Source: Streptomyces sp. AA1529 (GTDB lineage: Bacteria; Actinomycetota; Actinomycetes; Streptomycetales; Streptomycetaceae). Taken from it: a stretch of 64,000 nt of DNA. The notes under the pieces are model-generated. The model worked only from the letters and a program-made list of their open reading frames with translations, was not told the origin of the DNA and made no database searches. Positions 36,483 to 46,306 of this stretch are shown piece by piece. The translations under genes were made by a program, and so were the position numbers. Position 1 is the first letter of the stretch. The number at the start of each line of letters is the position of its first letter. The stretch lies in NCBI RefSeq assembly GCF_000280905.1, contig NZ_ALAP01000018.1, positions 1-64,000 on the forward strand, read 5' to 3'.

Positions 36483-38111
36483 TCAGTGGAAGAAGTGCCG
36501 TGTCCCGGTGACGTACATGGTCACGCCCGCCTCGGCCGCCGCCTCGACCACCTGCTCGTCGCGGACCGAGCCGCCCGGCTGGACGACGGCGCGCACACCC
36601 GCCGCGGTCAGCACCTCCAGCCCGTCGGGGAAGGGGAAGAACGCGTCCGAGGCCGCGTAGGCGCCGCGCGCCCGCTCCGCACCGGCGCGCTGGACGGCCA
36701 GCCGGGCCGAGTCGACGCGGTTGACCTGGCCCATTCCGACGCCCACGGTGGCGCGGTCCTTGGCGAGCAGGATCGCGTTGGACTTCACGGCCCGGCAGGC
36801 CCGCCAGGCGAAGGCGAGTTCGGCCAGTTCGTCGGCGCCGAGCGCCTCTCCCGCGGCCAGCGTCCAGTGCGCCGGATCGTCACCCGCCGCCTGGAAGACG
36901 TCCTTGGCCTGCGCGAGGACGCCGCCGTCGACGGGACGGAACTCGACCGGCGCGGCCGGCGCCTCCGGGCAGCGCAGCACGCGGATGTTCTTCTTGCGGG
37001 AGAGCGCCTCCAGTGCCCCGTCCTCGTAGCCGGGGGCGACGACGACCTCGGTGAAGATCTCCGCGACCTGCTCGGCCAACTCCCGCGACACCGGCCGGTT
37101 CACGGCGATCACGCCGCCGTACGCGGACAGCGGGTCGCAGGCGTGCGCCTTGCGGTGCGCCTCGGCGACGTCCGCGCCCACCGCGATGCCGCAGGGGTTG
37201 GTGTGCTTGATGACGGCGACGCACGGGTCGGTGTGGTCGTAGGCGGCGCGGCGCGCGGCGTCGGTGTCGACGTAGTTGTTGTACGACATCTCCTTGCCGT
37301 GCAGCTGCTCCGCCTCGGCCAGTCCACCGTCGCCCGAGGTGTAGAGCGCGGCGGGCTGGTGCGGGTTCTCCCCGTACCGCAGCACGTTCTTGCGCTGGTG
37401 GGTGACGCCGTGGAAGGACGGGAACGGGTCGTTCTCCCGGCCGCCACCGCCTGCCGTCCCGGTCGCGGCACCGGACCCGGCGTCGGCGGACTCGGCCGCG
37501 TCGGCGTAGCCGGAGAACCAGCCGGCCACCGCGACGTCGTAGGCCGCGGTGTGCTGGAACGCCTCGCCCGCCAGCCGCTTCCGTGCCGCCAGGTCGAAGC
37601 CGCCCTCTTCGGCCGCCGCGAGGACCTCGCCGTAGCGGTCCGGATTGACCACGACCGCCACGGACGGGTGGTTCTTGGCCGCGGCGCGGACCATCGAGGG
37701 TCCGCCGATGTCGATCTGCTCCACGCAGGCGTCGTCGGAGGCGCCCGAGGCGACGGTGTCCGCGAACGGATAGAGGTTGACGACCACCAGTTCGAACGGC
37801 TCGACGCCCAGCTCGCCCAACTGCTCACGGTGCGCCGCCAGCCGCTGGTCGGCGAGGATGCCCGCGTGCACGCGCGGGTGCAGCGTCTTGACCCGCCCGT
37901 CCAGGCACTCGGGGAAACCGGTCAGCTCCTCGACGGGGGTGACCGGAACCCCGGCGTCCGCGATCCGCTTCGCCGTCGAACCGGTCGAGACGAGCTGCAC
38001 CCCGGCGGCGTGCAGCCCCCGCGCCAGCTCCTCAAGCCCCGTCTTGTCGTACACACTGACCAGCGCGCGGCGGATCGGCCGCTTGGCGCCCAGCGCAGCA
38101 TTCTCACTCAT
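36483..38111 (-). CDS. purH: AICAR transformylase/IMP cyclohydrolase
   Basis: The 542-residue bifunctional enzyme performs the last two steps of IMP synthesis: formyl transfer from 10-formyl-THF to AICAR and ring closure. Residues 1-~150 are the MGS-like cyclohydrolase domain ([40 protein letters not shown]); the rest is the transformylase domain ([31 protein letters not shown] end). A Gly/Ala-rich insertion of ~25 residues lies near residue 210. The ATG overlaps the purN stop by 8 bp, so the two are coupled. Confidence 0.98.
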   Translation of the reverse strand: MSENAALGAKRPIRRALVSVYDKTGLEELARGLHAAGVQLVSTGSTAKRIADAGVPVTPVEELTGFPECLDGRVKTLHPRVHAGILADQRLAAHREQLGELGVEPFELVVVNLYPFADTVASGASDDACVEQIDIGGPSMVRAAAKNHPSVAVVVNPDRYGEVLAAAEEGGFDLAARKRLAGEAFQHTAAYDVAVAGWFSGYADAAESADAGSGAATGTAGGGGRENDPFPSFHGVTHQRKNVLRYGENPHQPAALYTSGDGGLAEAEQLHGKEMSYNNYVDTDAARRAAYDHTDPCVAVIKHTNPCGIAVGADVAEAHRKAHACDPLSAYGGVIAVNRPVSRELAEQVAEIFTEVVVAPGYEDGALEALSRKKNIRVLRCPEAPAAPVEFRPVDGGVLAQAKDVFQAAGDDPAHWTLAAGEALGADELAELAFAWRACRAVKSNAILLAKDRATVGVGMGQVNRVDSARLAVQRAGAERARGAYAASDAFFPFPDGLEVLTAAGVRAVVQPGGSVRDEQVVEAAAEAGVTMYVTGTRHFFH

Positions 38112-38766
38112 GACCCAGTCGTACCCTTCTCATGTTCGGCCCCTCGAGGGTGTAGCCGTGGCGGGCGATGCGCCCCACCACCTCGACGAGCAGCCGTCGC
38201 TCGACTTCCTTGATCCGCTCGTGCAGGGCGGCACCCTCGTCGGTGTGGTCCTCGTCCCGGATCTCGACCGCGCGCTGCGCGATGACGGGACCGGTGTCGA
38301 CGCCGTCGTCGACGAAGTGGACGGTGCATCCGGTCACCTTCGCGCCGTACGCGAGCGCGTCGCGTACGCCGTGGGCACCGGGAAAACTGGGGAGCAGCGC
38401 AGGGTGCGTGTTCAGGACCCGCCCGCCGAACCGCGCCAGAAAGCGGCTGCCGACCACCTTCATGAAACCCGCCGAGACCACCAGGTCCGGGGCGTGCGCC
38501 TCGGTCGCCCCGGTCAGGGCGGCGTCCCACTCGGCGCGGTCGGCGAAGTCCTTGACCCGGCACACGAAGGTGGGGATCCCGGCCCGCTCGGCCCGCGCCA
38601 GCCCCTCGACACCGCTCCGGTCGGCCCCGACGGCGACGATCTCGTACGGGGCGTCGACCGCGGGGTCGGCCGCGGCGTCGAGCAGCGCCTGGAGGTTCGT
38701 GCCGGAACCGGACACCAGGACGACGAGGCGCACGGGGGCGACGGGCCGGAAGGACTGCGCGTCCAC
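38104..38766 (-). CDS. purN: Phosphoribosylglycinamide formyltransferase
   Basis: The 220-residue enzyme transfers a formyl group from 10-formyl-THF to GAR, step 3 of purine synthesis. The start [15 protein letters not shown] binds the substrate phosphate; the catalytic region is [23 protein letters not shown] with the Asn-His pair, and the conserved aspartate follows in [10 protein letters not shown]. The GTG at 38766 begins [14 protein letters not shown]. It overlaps purH by 8 bp in a two-gene operon. Confidence 0.97.
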   Translation of the reverse strand: MDAQSFRPVAPVRLVVLVSGSGTNLQALLDAAADPAVDAPYEIVAVGADRSGVEGLARAERAGIPTFVCRVKDFADRAEWDAALTGATEAHAPDLVVSAGFMKVVGSRFLARFGGRVLNTHPALLPSFPGAHGVRDALAYGAKVTGCTVHFVDDGVDTGPVIAQRAVEIRDEDHTDEGAALHERIKEVERRLLVEVVGRIARHGYTLEGPNMRRVRLGHE

Positions 38767-39012
38767 GACGGGGCTCTCTCTCGCGGGGAGACGGAATTGT
38801 GCGGTCGTACAAACACGTGGACCCGAGGATTCCGGGGAACTCTACGAAGCGTCCGACCGTCGGCAACGATACCGGCACTCGGAACGGCCCCCACGGGACG
38901 GGGGCGCATGCGGAAGGTAGCGTCAGGGACACGGTCTCCTTGGGTTCCCGCGGGGGCTCGGGGCCCAGGGCCATGGAAGCGACGCGGAAGCGATGAGGAA
39001 GACACACACCAG

Positions 39013-40083
39013 ATGACCGACCGACGCCGCCGTGCGGCCGCATCCGACAGCACCTCCCGCGAGGACAACCCCTTCGCGCCACCGCCGGAGGGGCAGCCGG
39101 ACCGGCCGTGGGAGCCGCGGGTGCCGCGCGAGCGCGGCACCGGTGGGTCGCCGGGGACCGGCGGAACGGGTTCGGGGCCCTCGGGATCCTCCGGCCAGGG
39201 GCCGGGCACCGGCGCGGGCTCGTCGGACGGCGGCCCGACGGACGGCCGGGACGGCTCGGCCGACGGCGGCTCGCAGGGCGGGGACCGCGAAGGCGCCGGG
39301 GACTCGGACGGCGAGCGGCAGGCGTCGGGCTGGGGCAGCCAGTGGAGCGCCCGGCAGCCCGGGCGGCAGAACGGCGGATTCGGCGGCGGCCCCGGCAAGG
39401 CGGACAGCGGCAGCGGCGGGGTCGGCCGGAACAACGGCGACCAGGGACCTTCCGGACCGGGCGGCCCCGGCGGCCCGGACGGCCCCGGCGGCACCCGCGG
39501 GATGCGCTGGGACCCCACCGACCCCCTGCAGCGCCACGCCCGCTACTCCCTGCACGCCGGAATCTGGGGCCTGTTCTTCGCGCTGCTGAGCGTGCCGCAG
39601 GTCGCGCTGCTGCTCGGGGCGCTCTCGCTCTACTGGGGCAGCAACGCGCTGCGCGGCAAGCTGCCCGCTTCCGCGACGAAGTCGGGAGGCAAGCCCGCGA
39701 CGAAGACGGCGAAGGCCGGGAAGGCCGGGAGGACGGACAAGGACGGCAGGGGCCGACGCAAGGGTGCCGCGGCCACCGCGGAGGACGTGGCGGGCACGGC
39801 GCGCGGCACGGAGCAGGAGGGCACCGGCGACGACGCGGACGGCAAGCCCCGGGTACCGCTGGCCGTCACCCCCGCCCAGGCGGCCAAGGCCAAGCGGACG
39901 GCGGCCATCAGCGGCCTGGTCACCGCGAGCCTGACCCTGATGATCGTCGGGGCCACCTTCGCGTTCCAGTTCGTGTACAGCGACTTCTACGCCTGCCAGA
40001 ACGACGCGCTCACCCAGTCCTCCCGGGACGACTGCACCCGGCACCTGCCCGAGGAGCTGCGGCCCTTCCTGGAGGACCGCTGA
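39013..40083 (+). CDS. Membrane protein with long disordered N-terminal region
   Basis: The 356-residue product has ~165 residues of Gly/Ser/Pro/Asp-rich sequence. A hydrophobic pair follows (YSLHAGIWGLFFALLSVPQVALLLGALSLYWGSNALRG), then a Lys/Ala-rich cytoplasmic loop and a C-terminal helix (AISGLVTASLTLMIVGATFAFQFVY). The last segment, DFYACQNDALTQSSRDDCTRHLPEELRPFL, has two cysteines outside the membrane that could pair. The function is unknown. The ATG at 39013 was chosen because it starts the hydrophilic region; an in-frame ATG lies further upstream. The gene is divergent from purN. Confidence 0.75.
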   Translation: MTDRRRRAAASDSTSREDNPFAPPPEGQPDRPWEPRVPRERGTGGSPGTGGTGSGPSGSSGQGPGTGAGSSDGGPTDGRDGSADGGSQGGDREGAGDSDGERQASGWGSQWSARQPGRQNGGFGGGPGKADSGSGGVGRNNGDQGPSGPGGPGGPDGPGGTRGMRWDPTDPLQRHARYSLHAGIWGLFFALLSVPQVALLLGALSLYWGSNALRGKLPASATKSGGKPATKTAKAGKAGRTDKDGRGRRKGAAATAEDVAGTARGTEQEGTGDDADGKPRVPLAVTPAQAAKAKRTAAISGLVTASLTLMIVGATFAFQFVYSDFYACQNDALTQSSRDDCTRHLPEELRPFLEDR

Positions 40084-40086
40084 CCC

Positions 40087-40110
40087 GGGCCGGCACCACG
40101 GCGCCGGCCC
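40087..40110. terminator. Hairpin between convergent membrane-protein genes
   Basis: An 8-bp stem, GGGCCGGC with GCCGGCCC, closes an 8-base loop three bases after the stop at 40083. Confidence 0.5.
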
Positions 40111-40159
40111 CCCCGGCCTCGCCCCTGTGGCGCGCGGCCGAACCCCGGCACCCGGCGGA

Positions 40160-41980
40160 TCACTTCGCGGGGGCCGCCGGAACCGTCTCCTCCGGGCGGG
40201 CCGGAGTGCCGACGGGGGACGAGCCGTCGGCGGAGGGCCGGGTGTCGCCGCGGAGCGGGGTGTCAGTGCGGGCCACGGCGGCGCGGCCGGGTAGCGGCCG
40301 CTCCGGCGCGGGCGCGGGCCGGTCGGCGTCGGTACGCGGTGCGGACGGCGACATGCTCCGCCGTCCTCGCTCCGTCCCGCCCGCTGCGGACCGTTCGAGG
40401 CCGTGGTGTCCGTCGAGGTGTCCGTCGAAGTCGTCGGGCGCGAAGTCGGGCATCAGACCGCCGGAGGCGGACTTCATCACGGACCAGCGTGCGCGGCGCA
40501 CCTCGTCGGTGTGCCATGCGGGGTCGGGGCCGTAGCCGCGGGCGGCGAGCACGGCGGCCTGCAGGGCCTGCGCCGCGGCAGCTGTCGCCCTGCGCCTGCG
40601 GTACCGCGTCCACCAGCCGGCCCACAGCGCGGTGGGCAGTCCCACAGCGGCCATCCACGCGCACGCCGCACCGCCGGCCTGCCACCAGCGGGGCCCCACA
40701 TGAGCGAGCGTCCCGTCGCCGAGTGGGCCGCTCGCACTCGCGGTGAGCAGCGCCAGAACGGCCCCGCAGCACAGGGCGGCGAGCAGGACGGTCACGGCCG
40801 TGCCGCGCAGGCCCGGTACACCGTCCGGCGCTCTCCCGGAACCGGAACCGGGTCCGGGTCGGGGTCGGGGGCCGGCTCCGGGACCGGGACCGGGACCGGG
40901 ACGTGCTGCGGGCCCGGTGGCCACCTCGGAACGCCCCACCCACCAACCGCACAGCAGTCCTCCCAGCAGGGGTACCAGGCCGGTCAGACACCACTCCGGA
41001 ACGCTGCCGGAGCCTGCTTCCGGCACGGCGGCCAGCAGCGGGAACGGCGGGAGCGGCGGGGCCGCCGTCGTGGCGAGCGGGCCCGCGACGCTACCGGCGC
41101 CCAGCGTGAAGCCGGGGCCCAGGGCATAGGAGGCCGCCCAGAGCGCCGCGTTGGGCAGCAGCGCGACGGTGAGCAGCAGCAGCCCGAGATACCCGGATGC
41201 GTTTCCGGCGAGCTGCGGAAACGCTCCGAACACGGCGCGGACGTTCCAGACGAGGGCAGCCGCCAGAAGTGCCGCGCCACCGGCGCACAGCACCACGGTG
41301 GCCGTACCGGCCGCCTGTACGGCCACGATCGCCCGCTCCCGGGTGACGGGTCGCAGGGCGGCGCGCAACCGGGTGCGGGCCGGATCGGGCAGCCGGGCGA
41401 GCAGGCCGGCCCAGCTCCTGGTCGGCGCGTGGGGCGGCAGGCAGCGGGCCGCGCACAGCCCTGTCACCAGCAGGGCGAACAGCGGCAGGTGGCAGGCCGC
41501 GCTGACGGGTTCCGCCTCGAGCGGACCACCGGCGGCGGAGGCCAGCACGGCGGCGGTGACCAGGAGATAGCCGCCCGATACCCACACCGCCACTTCCGGT
41601 GGCCCGTAGTCGTCGTCCGCGGTCGGCCGCGCGTCCAGCGCCTCCCGCGTGGCGCGCCACAGCAGCCACACGGGTACCGCCGTCAGCAGCAGAGGTGTCA
41701 CCCCCACGGGTGCCACCGGGCCGGTGAGTGTCTCCTGCCGCACGAGCTGCGCGCCGTGCGCCAGCAACCACAGGTCCGCCGCCGTGCGCAGGGCTTCGTC
41801 CGCTCCCCCGACGGGATACGGCGAGACGGTCCACAGCAGCAGGACGACGACGGCGGACAGGCCGAGCCCGAGTCCGGCGGCCACCGCACCGCCCAGCAGC
41901 CATCCGCTGGTGAGGGGCAGGAGACGAGGGCGGCGGCGGCCCGGGGAGAGCGACGGACCGCGGTGCGTCAGGGGGCTCAC
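40160..41980 (-). CDS. Large polytopic membrane protein (DUF6350 type)
   Basis: The 606-residue protein has about ten or more hydrophobic segments, starting with [21 protein letters not shown] and including [21 protein letters not shown], a Pro/Gly-rich break near residue 365, and a disordered C-terminal tail of ~90 residues. I recognise it as the actinobacterial DUF6350 family encoded beside purN and sucD; the function is unknown. The GTG at 41980 ([13 protein letters not shown]) is the best available start; the ribosome-binding site is weak. It is divergent from a sigma-like gene across 76 bp. Confidence 0.75.
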   Translation of the reverse strand: MSPLTHRGPSLSPGRRRPRLLPLTSGWLLGGAVAAGLGLGLSAVVVLLLWTVSPYPVGGADEALRTAADLWLLAHGAQLVRQETLTGPVAPVGVTPLLLTAVPVWLLWRATREALDARPTADDDYGPPEVAVWVSGGYLLVTAAVLASAAGGPLEAEPVSAACHLPLFALLVTGLCAARCLPPHAPTRSWAGLLARLPDPARTRLRAALRPVTRERAIVAVQAAGTATVVLCAGGAALLAAALVWNVRAVFGAFPQLAGNASGYLGLLLLTVALLPNAALWAASYALGPGFTLGAGSVAGPLATTAAPPLPPFPLLAAVPEAGSGSVPEWCLTGLVPLLGGLLCGWWVGRSEVATGPAARPGPGPGPGAGPRPRPGPGSGSGRAPDGVPGLRGTAVTVLLAALCCGAVLALLTASASGPLGDGTLAHVGPRWWQAGGAACAWMAAVGLPTALWAGWWTRYRRRRATAAAAQALQAAVLAARGYGPDPAWHTDEVRRARWSVMKSASGGLMPDFAPDDFDGHLDGHHGLERSAAGGTERGRRSMSPSAPRTDADRPAPAPERPLPGRAAVARTDTPLRGDTRPSADGSSPVGTPARPEETVPAAPAK

Positions 41981-42056
41981 AGCGCCATGCTGCCAAGAAC
42001 ACCCGTTTTGCCCTAGTAGCAGGCATTTTGTCGCTGTGTCGCACAAGCTAAGCAGT

Positions 42057-43937
42057 ATGCCTCTCTCTTCTTCCTCCGACGACGCCCGGAACACGGCCCG
42101 GCCCCGTTCCACGGAAGCTCCTGACGCGCCCTCGGCCGGAATGGCTCCGGCCGCGCGGACTCCGGCGAAAGCCCGGACGAAGACCCCGGCGAAAGCCCGG
42201 ACGGGGAAGAGGCCGGCGAAGAGCGGGGAGAAGAGCGCGGAGCGGGCGGCGCACGGGACGAGGAACCGGAAGAAGGGGAAGCGCGCCGACGGCCGGGCGG
42301 CGGCCCAGGGTCCGAAGGCGGCCGCGCGGGCTCCGGGAGCCACCGCACAGGCCCCGGAGACGACACCGGCCCGGCCCGCGTCCGAGGCCGGCCCCGCATC
42401 CGACCCCGCGGGCGAACCCGAACTCGCTCACGAACCCGCACCCGGGTCCGGCCCGGAGTCCACGCCCGCGCAACCGCCCGGGTCCACGGCCGGATCCGAC
42501 ACCGCACCGGACCCCGAAGCCGGTGCCACGTCCGCGACCGAACACACGCCGTCGGAGCCGGAGCCGCCCCAGCAGAAGCCACCCGAGCAGCCGTCCGAGC
42601 AGACACACACCCAGACACAGACGCAGGCCCAGACGCAGGCACAGACGCAGCGGCGGACCCGGACGCCGGCACAGACACCGGCGCAGACGCACACGCAGAC
42701 GCGGGGCGGGGAGGAAGCAGAGCCCGTCACACCGGTCCCGCGGAGCGGGGCACAGCCGCAGACCGGCTCGGCGCGGGTTCCGGCGCCGACACCGCGGAGC
42801 GAGCCGGAGCCCGAGCCGGAGCCGTGGGTCGAGGTGGTGGCGGAGGTGCCCGGCCCGGTCGAGGATTTCGTCCGGTCGGCCCGGCGGACGACAGCGCTGC
42901 CGGACGATCCGGTCGCCGCGTTCGACGAGCTGTACCTGTGGCAGGCACGGGCACTGACCCGCCAGGCACTGCTGCTGTGCGGGCACCGCCGGGTGGCGGA
43001 ACGGGCCGTGCGCTGGGCGTTCCACCAGGCCTGGCAGCACTGGCCGAGGGTGCTGGCAGGGGGCGATCCGACCCGGACGGTGCGGGCGACGGTGTACGAC
43101 TACGCGCTCTCGCCCTGGCATCAGTTCCATCCGAGACACCGCAGACCTGAGGTCTGCCGGGGTTCGTCGGCCGACAGCGCGGTGCTGGAGGCCTTCCTGG
43201 AGCTGCCGCGCAGCTACCGGGCCGCGCTGCTGCTGCACTACGGACTGGGGCTGACCCTGACCGAGACGGCCGCCGAGGCGGAGTGCAGCACCGAGGCGGC
43301 GGCCGGACGGATCGCGCACGGGCGGGCGGCGCTGGAGGAGAGCTGGCCGCCGCTGGCACGGTCGCCGCGTCGTCGGCGGGGTGCCGTGCTGGCCGGTACG
43401 TTGCGCGAGCTGGCCGCAGCACAGCCGGTGCGCCCGGTCCCCGCCCAGCTGGTGCGGGGCGGCAGCGCGCGGACGACGCGGCTGTGGACGCGCGCTTCGG
43501 TCGGTCTGACGGCGGCGGTGGCCGCTGCGACCACGTTCACGCTGCTGACGACCCAGACCGGCGGCAGCGCCCCGGCGCAGGACCGGGAGCGGGTACCGCG
43601 GGTGACGTTCGCCCCGGCGATGTTCCCGGGCGGCCCGGCAACGGGGCCGGGGGCCGGGGGACGGGTGCCGGGATCGGGACCGGGACGGGCGCGCGCTCCA
43701 CGCCCACGACCGGGCGGGACAGCGCGGGCTCCTCGGTCCGGGCACCGGCCGGAGGAGCCGGGCAGGCATATCTCCCCCAGCTGCGGTCCACCAACACCCG
43801 GGGGCATCTGCGCGACCTCCGGTAGCCGGGGCCGGCCTCCCCTGGCTCCATCCGGGACACAGCCGGACACAGCCGGACGCAGCCGGACACGCCGACGGGC
43901 CCGCACCCCGGAAGGTGCGGGCCCGTCGGGCGGCTGA
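42057..43937 (+). CDS. Sigma-70-like membrane protein with repetitive N-terminus, probably frameshifted near its end
   Basis: The 626-residue frame has three parts. Residues ~1-260 are disordered: Lys/Ala/Pro repeats (TPAKART twice), then Thr-Gln repeats ([13 protein letters not shown]). Residues ~280-450 resemble an ECF sigma factor, with a region-2-like [21 protein letters not shown] and a region-4-like [42 protein letters not shown] hydrophobic segment follows ([19 protein letters not shown]). The reading frame then runs into the terminator at 43892. The other frame ends at 43825 with [19 protein letters not shown], which looks native, so a one-base shift in the G-runs at 43630-43690 is likely. 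Whether it binds RNA polymerase is unknown. Confidence 0.65.
   Translation: MPLSSSSDDARNTARPRSTEAPDAPSAGMAPAARTPAKARTKTPAKARTGKRPAKSGEKSAERAAHGTRNRKKGKRADGRAAAQGPKAAARAPGATAQAPETTPARPASEAGPASDPAGEPELAHEPAPGSGPESTPAQPPGSTAGSDTAPDPEAGATSATEHTPSEPEPPQQKPPEQPSEQTHTQTQTQAQTQAQTQRRTRTPAQTPAQTHTQTRGGEEAEPVTPVPRSGAQPQTGSARVPAPTPRSEPEPEPEPWVEVVAEVPGPVEDFVRSARRTTALPDDPVAAFDELYLWQARALTRQALLLCGHRRVAERAVRWAFHQAWQHWPRVLAGGDPTRTVRATVYDYALSPWHQFHPRHRRPEVCRGSSADSAVLEAFLELPRSYRAALLLHYGLGLTLTETAAEAECSTEAAAGRIAHGRAALEESWPPLARSPRRRRGAVLAGTLRELAAAQPVRPVPAQLVRGGSARTTRLWTRASVGLTAAVAAATTFTLLTTQTGGSAPAQDRERVPRVTFAPAMFPGGPATGPGAGGRVPGSGPGRARAPRPRPGGTARAPRSGHRPEEPGRHISPSCGPPTPGGICATSGSRGRPPLAPSGTQPDTAGRSRTRRRARTPEGAGPSGG
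43851..43890 (+). repeat. Four 10-bp tandem copies
   Basis: Four adjacent 10-base units, three of them AGCCGGAC(A/G)C and the first diverged (TCCGGGACAC), lie just before the terminator of the sigma-like gene. The period is not a multiple of three, which argues against coding. Confidence 0.6.
43892..43929. terminator. Bidirectional terminator between sigma-like gene and sucD
   Basis: A perfect 16-bp stem (43892-43907 with 43914-43929) closes a 6-base loop. The nominal reading frame of the sigma-like gene passes through it. Confidence 0.78.
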
Positions 43938-43967
43938 AGCCGGTGCTCAGGCGTCAGGCGTCAGGCA

Positions 43968-44852
43968 TCAGGCGCTGAGGCGCTCCCGCGCGAGCCGCGC
44001 GGTCTCGGACGGGGTCTTGCCGACCTTCACGCCCGCGGCCTCCAGGGCCTCCTTCTTCGCCTGCGCGGTGCCGGACGAGCCGGAGACGATGGCGCCCGCG
44101 TGGCCCATGGTCTTGCCCTCCGGCGCGGTGAAGCCCGCGACGTAGCCGACGACCGGCTTGGACACGTTCTCCTTGATGAAGTCGGCCGCACGCTCCTCGG
44201 CGTCGCCGCCGATCTCGCCGATCATCACGATCAGGTCGGTGTCCGGGTCGGCCTCGAACGCCTTGAGGGCGTCGATGTGGGTGGTGCCGATGACCGGGTC
44301 GCCGCCGATGCCCACGCAGGTCGAGAAGCCGATGTCGCGCAGCTCGTACATCATCTGGTACGTCAGCGTGCCGGACTTGGAGACCAGGCCGATGCGGCCC
44401 GGCTTGGTGATGTCGGACGGGATGATGCCCGCGTTCGACTGGCCGGGGGTGATCAGGCCGGGGCAGTTCGGGCCGACGATCCGCGTCTTGTTGCCCTTCT
44501 GGGCCGCGTAGTCCCAGAAGTAGGCGGTGTCGTGGACGGCGATGCCCTCGGTGATCACGACGGCGAGGCCGATGCCCGCGTCGACGGCCTCGATGACCGC
44601 GTCCTTGCTGAACTTCGGCGGGACGAAGATCACGGTGACGTCGGCGCCGGTGGCCTCCATGGCCTCCTTGACGCCGCCGAAGACGGGCACCTCGGTGCCG
44701 TCGAAGTCAACGGTGGTGCCCGCCTTGCGGGGGTTCACACCGCCGACGATGTTGGTGCCGGAGGCCAGCATCCGCTTGGTGTGCTTCTGGCCCTCCGAGC
44801 CGGTCATCCCCTGGACGATGACCTTGCTCTCCTTGGTGAGGAAGATAGCCAT
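43968..44852 (-). CDS. sucD: Succinyl-CoA synthetase alpha subunit
   Basis: The 294-residue subunit binds CoA and carries the phosphohistidine of succinyl-CoA synthetase. The CoA-binding Rossmann part contains [20 protein letters not shown] and [13 protein letters not shown]; the active-site histidine is in [11 protein letters not shown]. The length is standard. It follows sucC by 35 bp on the same strand as a two-gene operon, and makes succinate and ATP or GTP in the TCA cycle. Confidence 0.98.
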   Translation of the reverse strand: MAIFLTKESKVIVQGMTGSEGQKHTKRMLASGTNIVGGVNPRKAGTTVDFDGTEVPVFGGVKEAMEATGADVTVIFVPPKFSKDAVIEAVDAGIGLAVVITEGIAVHDTAYFWDYAAQKGNKTRIVGPNCPGLITPGQSNAGIIPSDITKPGRIGLVSKSGTLTYQMMYELRDIGFSTCVGIGGDPVIGTTHIDALKAFEADPDTDLIVMIGEIGGDAEERAADFIKENVSKPVVGYVAGFTAPEGKTMGHAGAIVSGSSGTAQAKKEALEAAGVKVGKTPSETARLARERLSA

Positions 44853-44887
44853 GGTGTGTCGGTGTCCTCGTTCGGTCTCGTCCGGGC

Positions 44888-46060
44888 TTACTTGGCGGCC
44901 AGCTCGGCGGCCTTGTCGGCCGCGCCGTCCATGGTGTCCACCTGCTGCACGAGCGGGTGCGCTGCGTCGGTCAGGATCTTGCGACCCAGCTCGGCGTTGT
45001 TGCCGTCGAGGCGGACGACCAGCGGCTTGCTGACGTCCTCGCCCTTGGACTTGAGCAGCTCCAGCGCCTGCACGATGCCGTTGGCGACGGCGTCGCAGGC
45101 GGTGATGCCACCGAAGACGTTCACGAAGACGGACTTGACGTCCGGGTCACCGAGGATGATCTCCAGGCCGTTGGCCATCACCTCGGCGGAGGCGCCGCCA
45201 CCGATGTCGAGGAAGTTGGCGGGCTTGACGTTGCTGTGCGCCTCACCCGCGTAGGCGACGACGTCGAGGGTGGACATGACCAGCCCCGCGCCGTTGCCGA
45301 TGATCCCGACCTGGCCGTCGAGCTTGACGTAGTTGAGGTTCTTGGCCTTGGCCGCGGCCTCCAGCGGGTTGGCCGCCGCCTTGTCCTCCAGGGCCTCGTG
45401 CTCGGGCTGGCGGAAGTCGGCGTTGGCGTCCAGCGACACCTTGCCGTCCAGCGCGATGACCTTGCCCTCGGCCGTCTTGACCAGCGGGTTGACCTCGACC
45501 AGGAGGGCGTCCTCCTTGACGAAGACGTCCCACAGCTTGACCAGCACGTTGCTGATCTGGTCGACCAGTTCGGCCGGGAACTTCGCGGCCTCGGCGATCT
45601 CGCGGGCCTTGGCCTCGGTCACGCCCTCGATGGCGTCCACCGGGATCCTGGCCAGCGCCTCCGGCTTGGTGGCCGCGACCTCCTCGATCTCCACGCCGCC
45701 CTCGACGGAGGCCATGGCCAGGAAGGTGCGGTTGGTGCGGTCGAGCAGGAAGGAGACGTAGTACTCCTCCTGGATGTCCGCGGTCTGGGCGAGCATCACC
45801 TTGTGGACCGTGTGGCCCTTGATGTCCATGCCCAGGATCTGGCCGGCCTTCTCGACCGCGTCCGCCGGGTCGGAGGCCAGCTTGACGCCGCCGGCCTTGC
45901 CGCGGCCGCCGGTCTTGACCTGCGCCTTGACGACCGCCCGGCCGCCGAGCCGCTCGGTCACCTCGCGCGCCGCCTCGGATGTCTCGATGACTTCACCGGC
46001 CAGCACCGGTACGTCATGCTTGGCGAAGAGGTCCCTCGCCTGGTACTCGAACAGGTCCAC
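44888..46060 (-). CDS. sucC: Succinyl-CoA synthetase beta subunit
   Basis: The 390-residue subunit provides the ATP-grasp nucleotide site and the succinate site. It starts [20 protein letters not shown] and includes [40 protein letters not shown] and the late [16 protein letters not shown]. The start is a GTG at 46060. It is the first gene of the sucCD operon; a Crp-type site and a possible promoter lie upstream at 46160-46224. Confidence 0.98.
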   Translation of the reverse strand: MDLFEYQARDLFAKHDVPVLAGEVIETSEAAREVTERLGGRAVVKAQVKTGGRGKAGGVKLASDPADAVEKAGQILGMDIKGHTVHKVMLAQTADIQEEYYVSFLLDRTNRTFLAMASVEGGVEIEEVAATKPEALARIPVDAIEGVTEAKAREIAEAAKFPAELVDQISNVLVKLWDVFVKEDALLVEVNPLVKTAEGKVIALDGKVSLDANADFRQPEHEALEDKAAANPLEAAAKAKNLNYVKLDGQVGIIGNGAGLVMSTLDVVAYAGEAHSNVKPANFLDIGGGASAEVMANGLEIILGDPDVKSVFVNVFGGITACDAVANGIVQALELLKSKGEDVSKPLVVRLDGNNAELGRKILTDAAHPLVQQVDTMDGAADKAAELAAK

Positions 46061-46159
46061 GCGCGTCCGTCCCCTTAATCAGTGGTCTCGCGGTCGATGT
46101 CAGCGTGGGCGTGCCGCAGGGCCGCGGCGTCCACGGGTCGCGCGGCATGTCCGCCTTGC

Positions 46160-46189
46160 AGGTTAGCCCTGCGTGCGTGCGGTGCCTAA
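46160..46189 (-). promoter_or_regulatory. Possible sucCD promoter
   Basis: On the minus strand TTAGGC (46189-46184) and TAACCT (46165-46160) are 18 bases apart and resemble -35 and -10 hexamers, about 100 bp before the sucC start. The Crp-type site would be centred about 64 bp upstream of the implied transcription start. Confidence 0.4.
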
Positions 46190-46210
46190 ATCGCACCTCA
46201 CACATACGCG

Positions 46211-46224
46211 GTGACAACGGTCAC
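46211..46224. promoter_or_regulatory. Crp-type binding site upstream of sucCD
   Basis: GTGACAACGGTCAC matches the published Streptomyces Crp consensus GTG-N6-GNCAC at every fixed position and is itself the inverted repeat GTGAC-N4-GTCAC. It lies 151 bp before the sucC start. Confidence 0.6.
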
Positions 46225-46226
46225 AG

Positions 46227-46247
46227 CGCGCACCCGGAAGGTGCGCG
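46227..46247. terminator. Terminator of the MoxR-DUF5682-vWA operon
   Basis: An 8-bp perfect stem, CGCGCACC with GGTGCGCG, closes a 5-base loop, 60 bp beyond the vWA stop on the minus strand. Confidence 0.55.
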
Positions 46248-46306
46248 GGGCACCGACCGCCACCGGCCCCGCACACCCGGAGACGCCCGGGGACTTCCGG
46301 GGCGGG

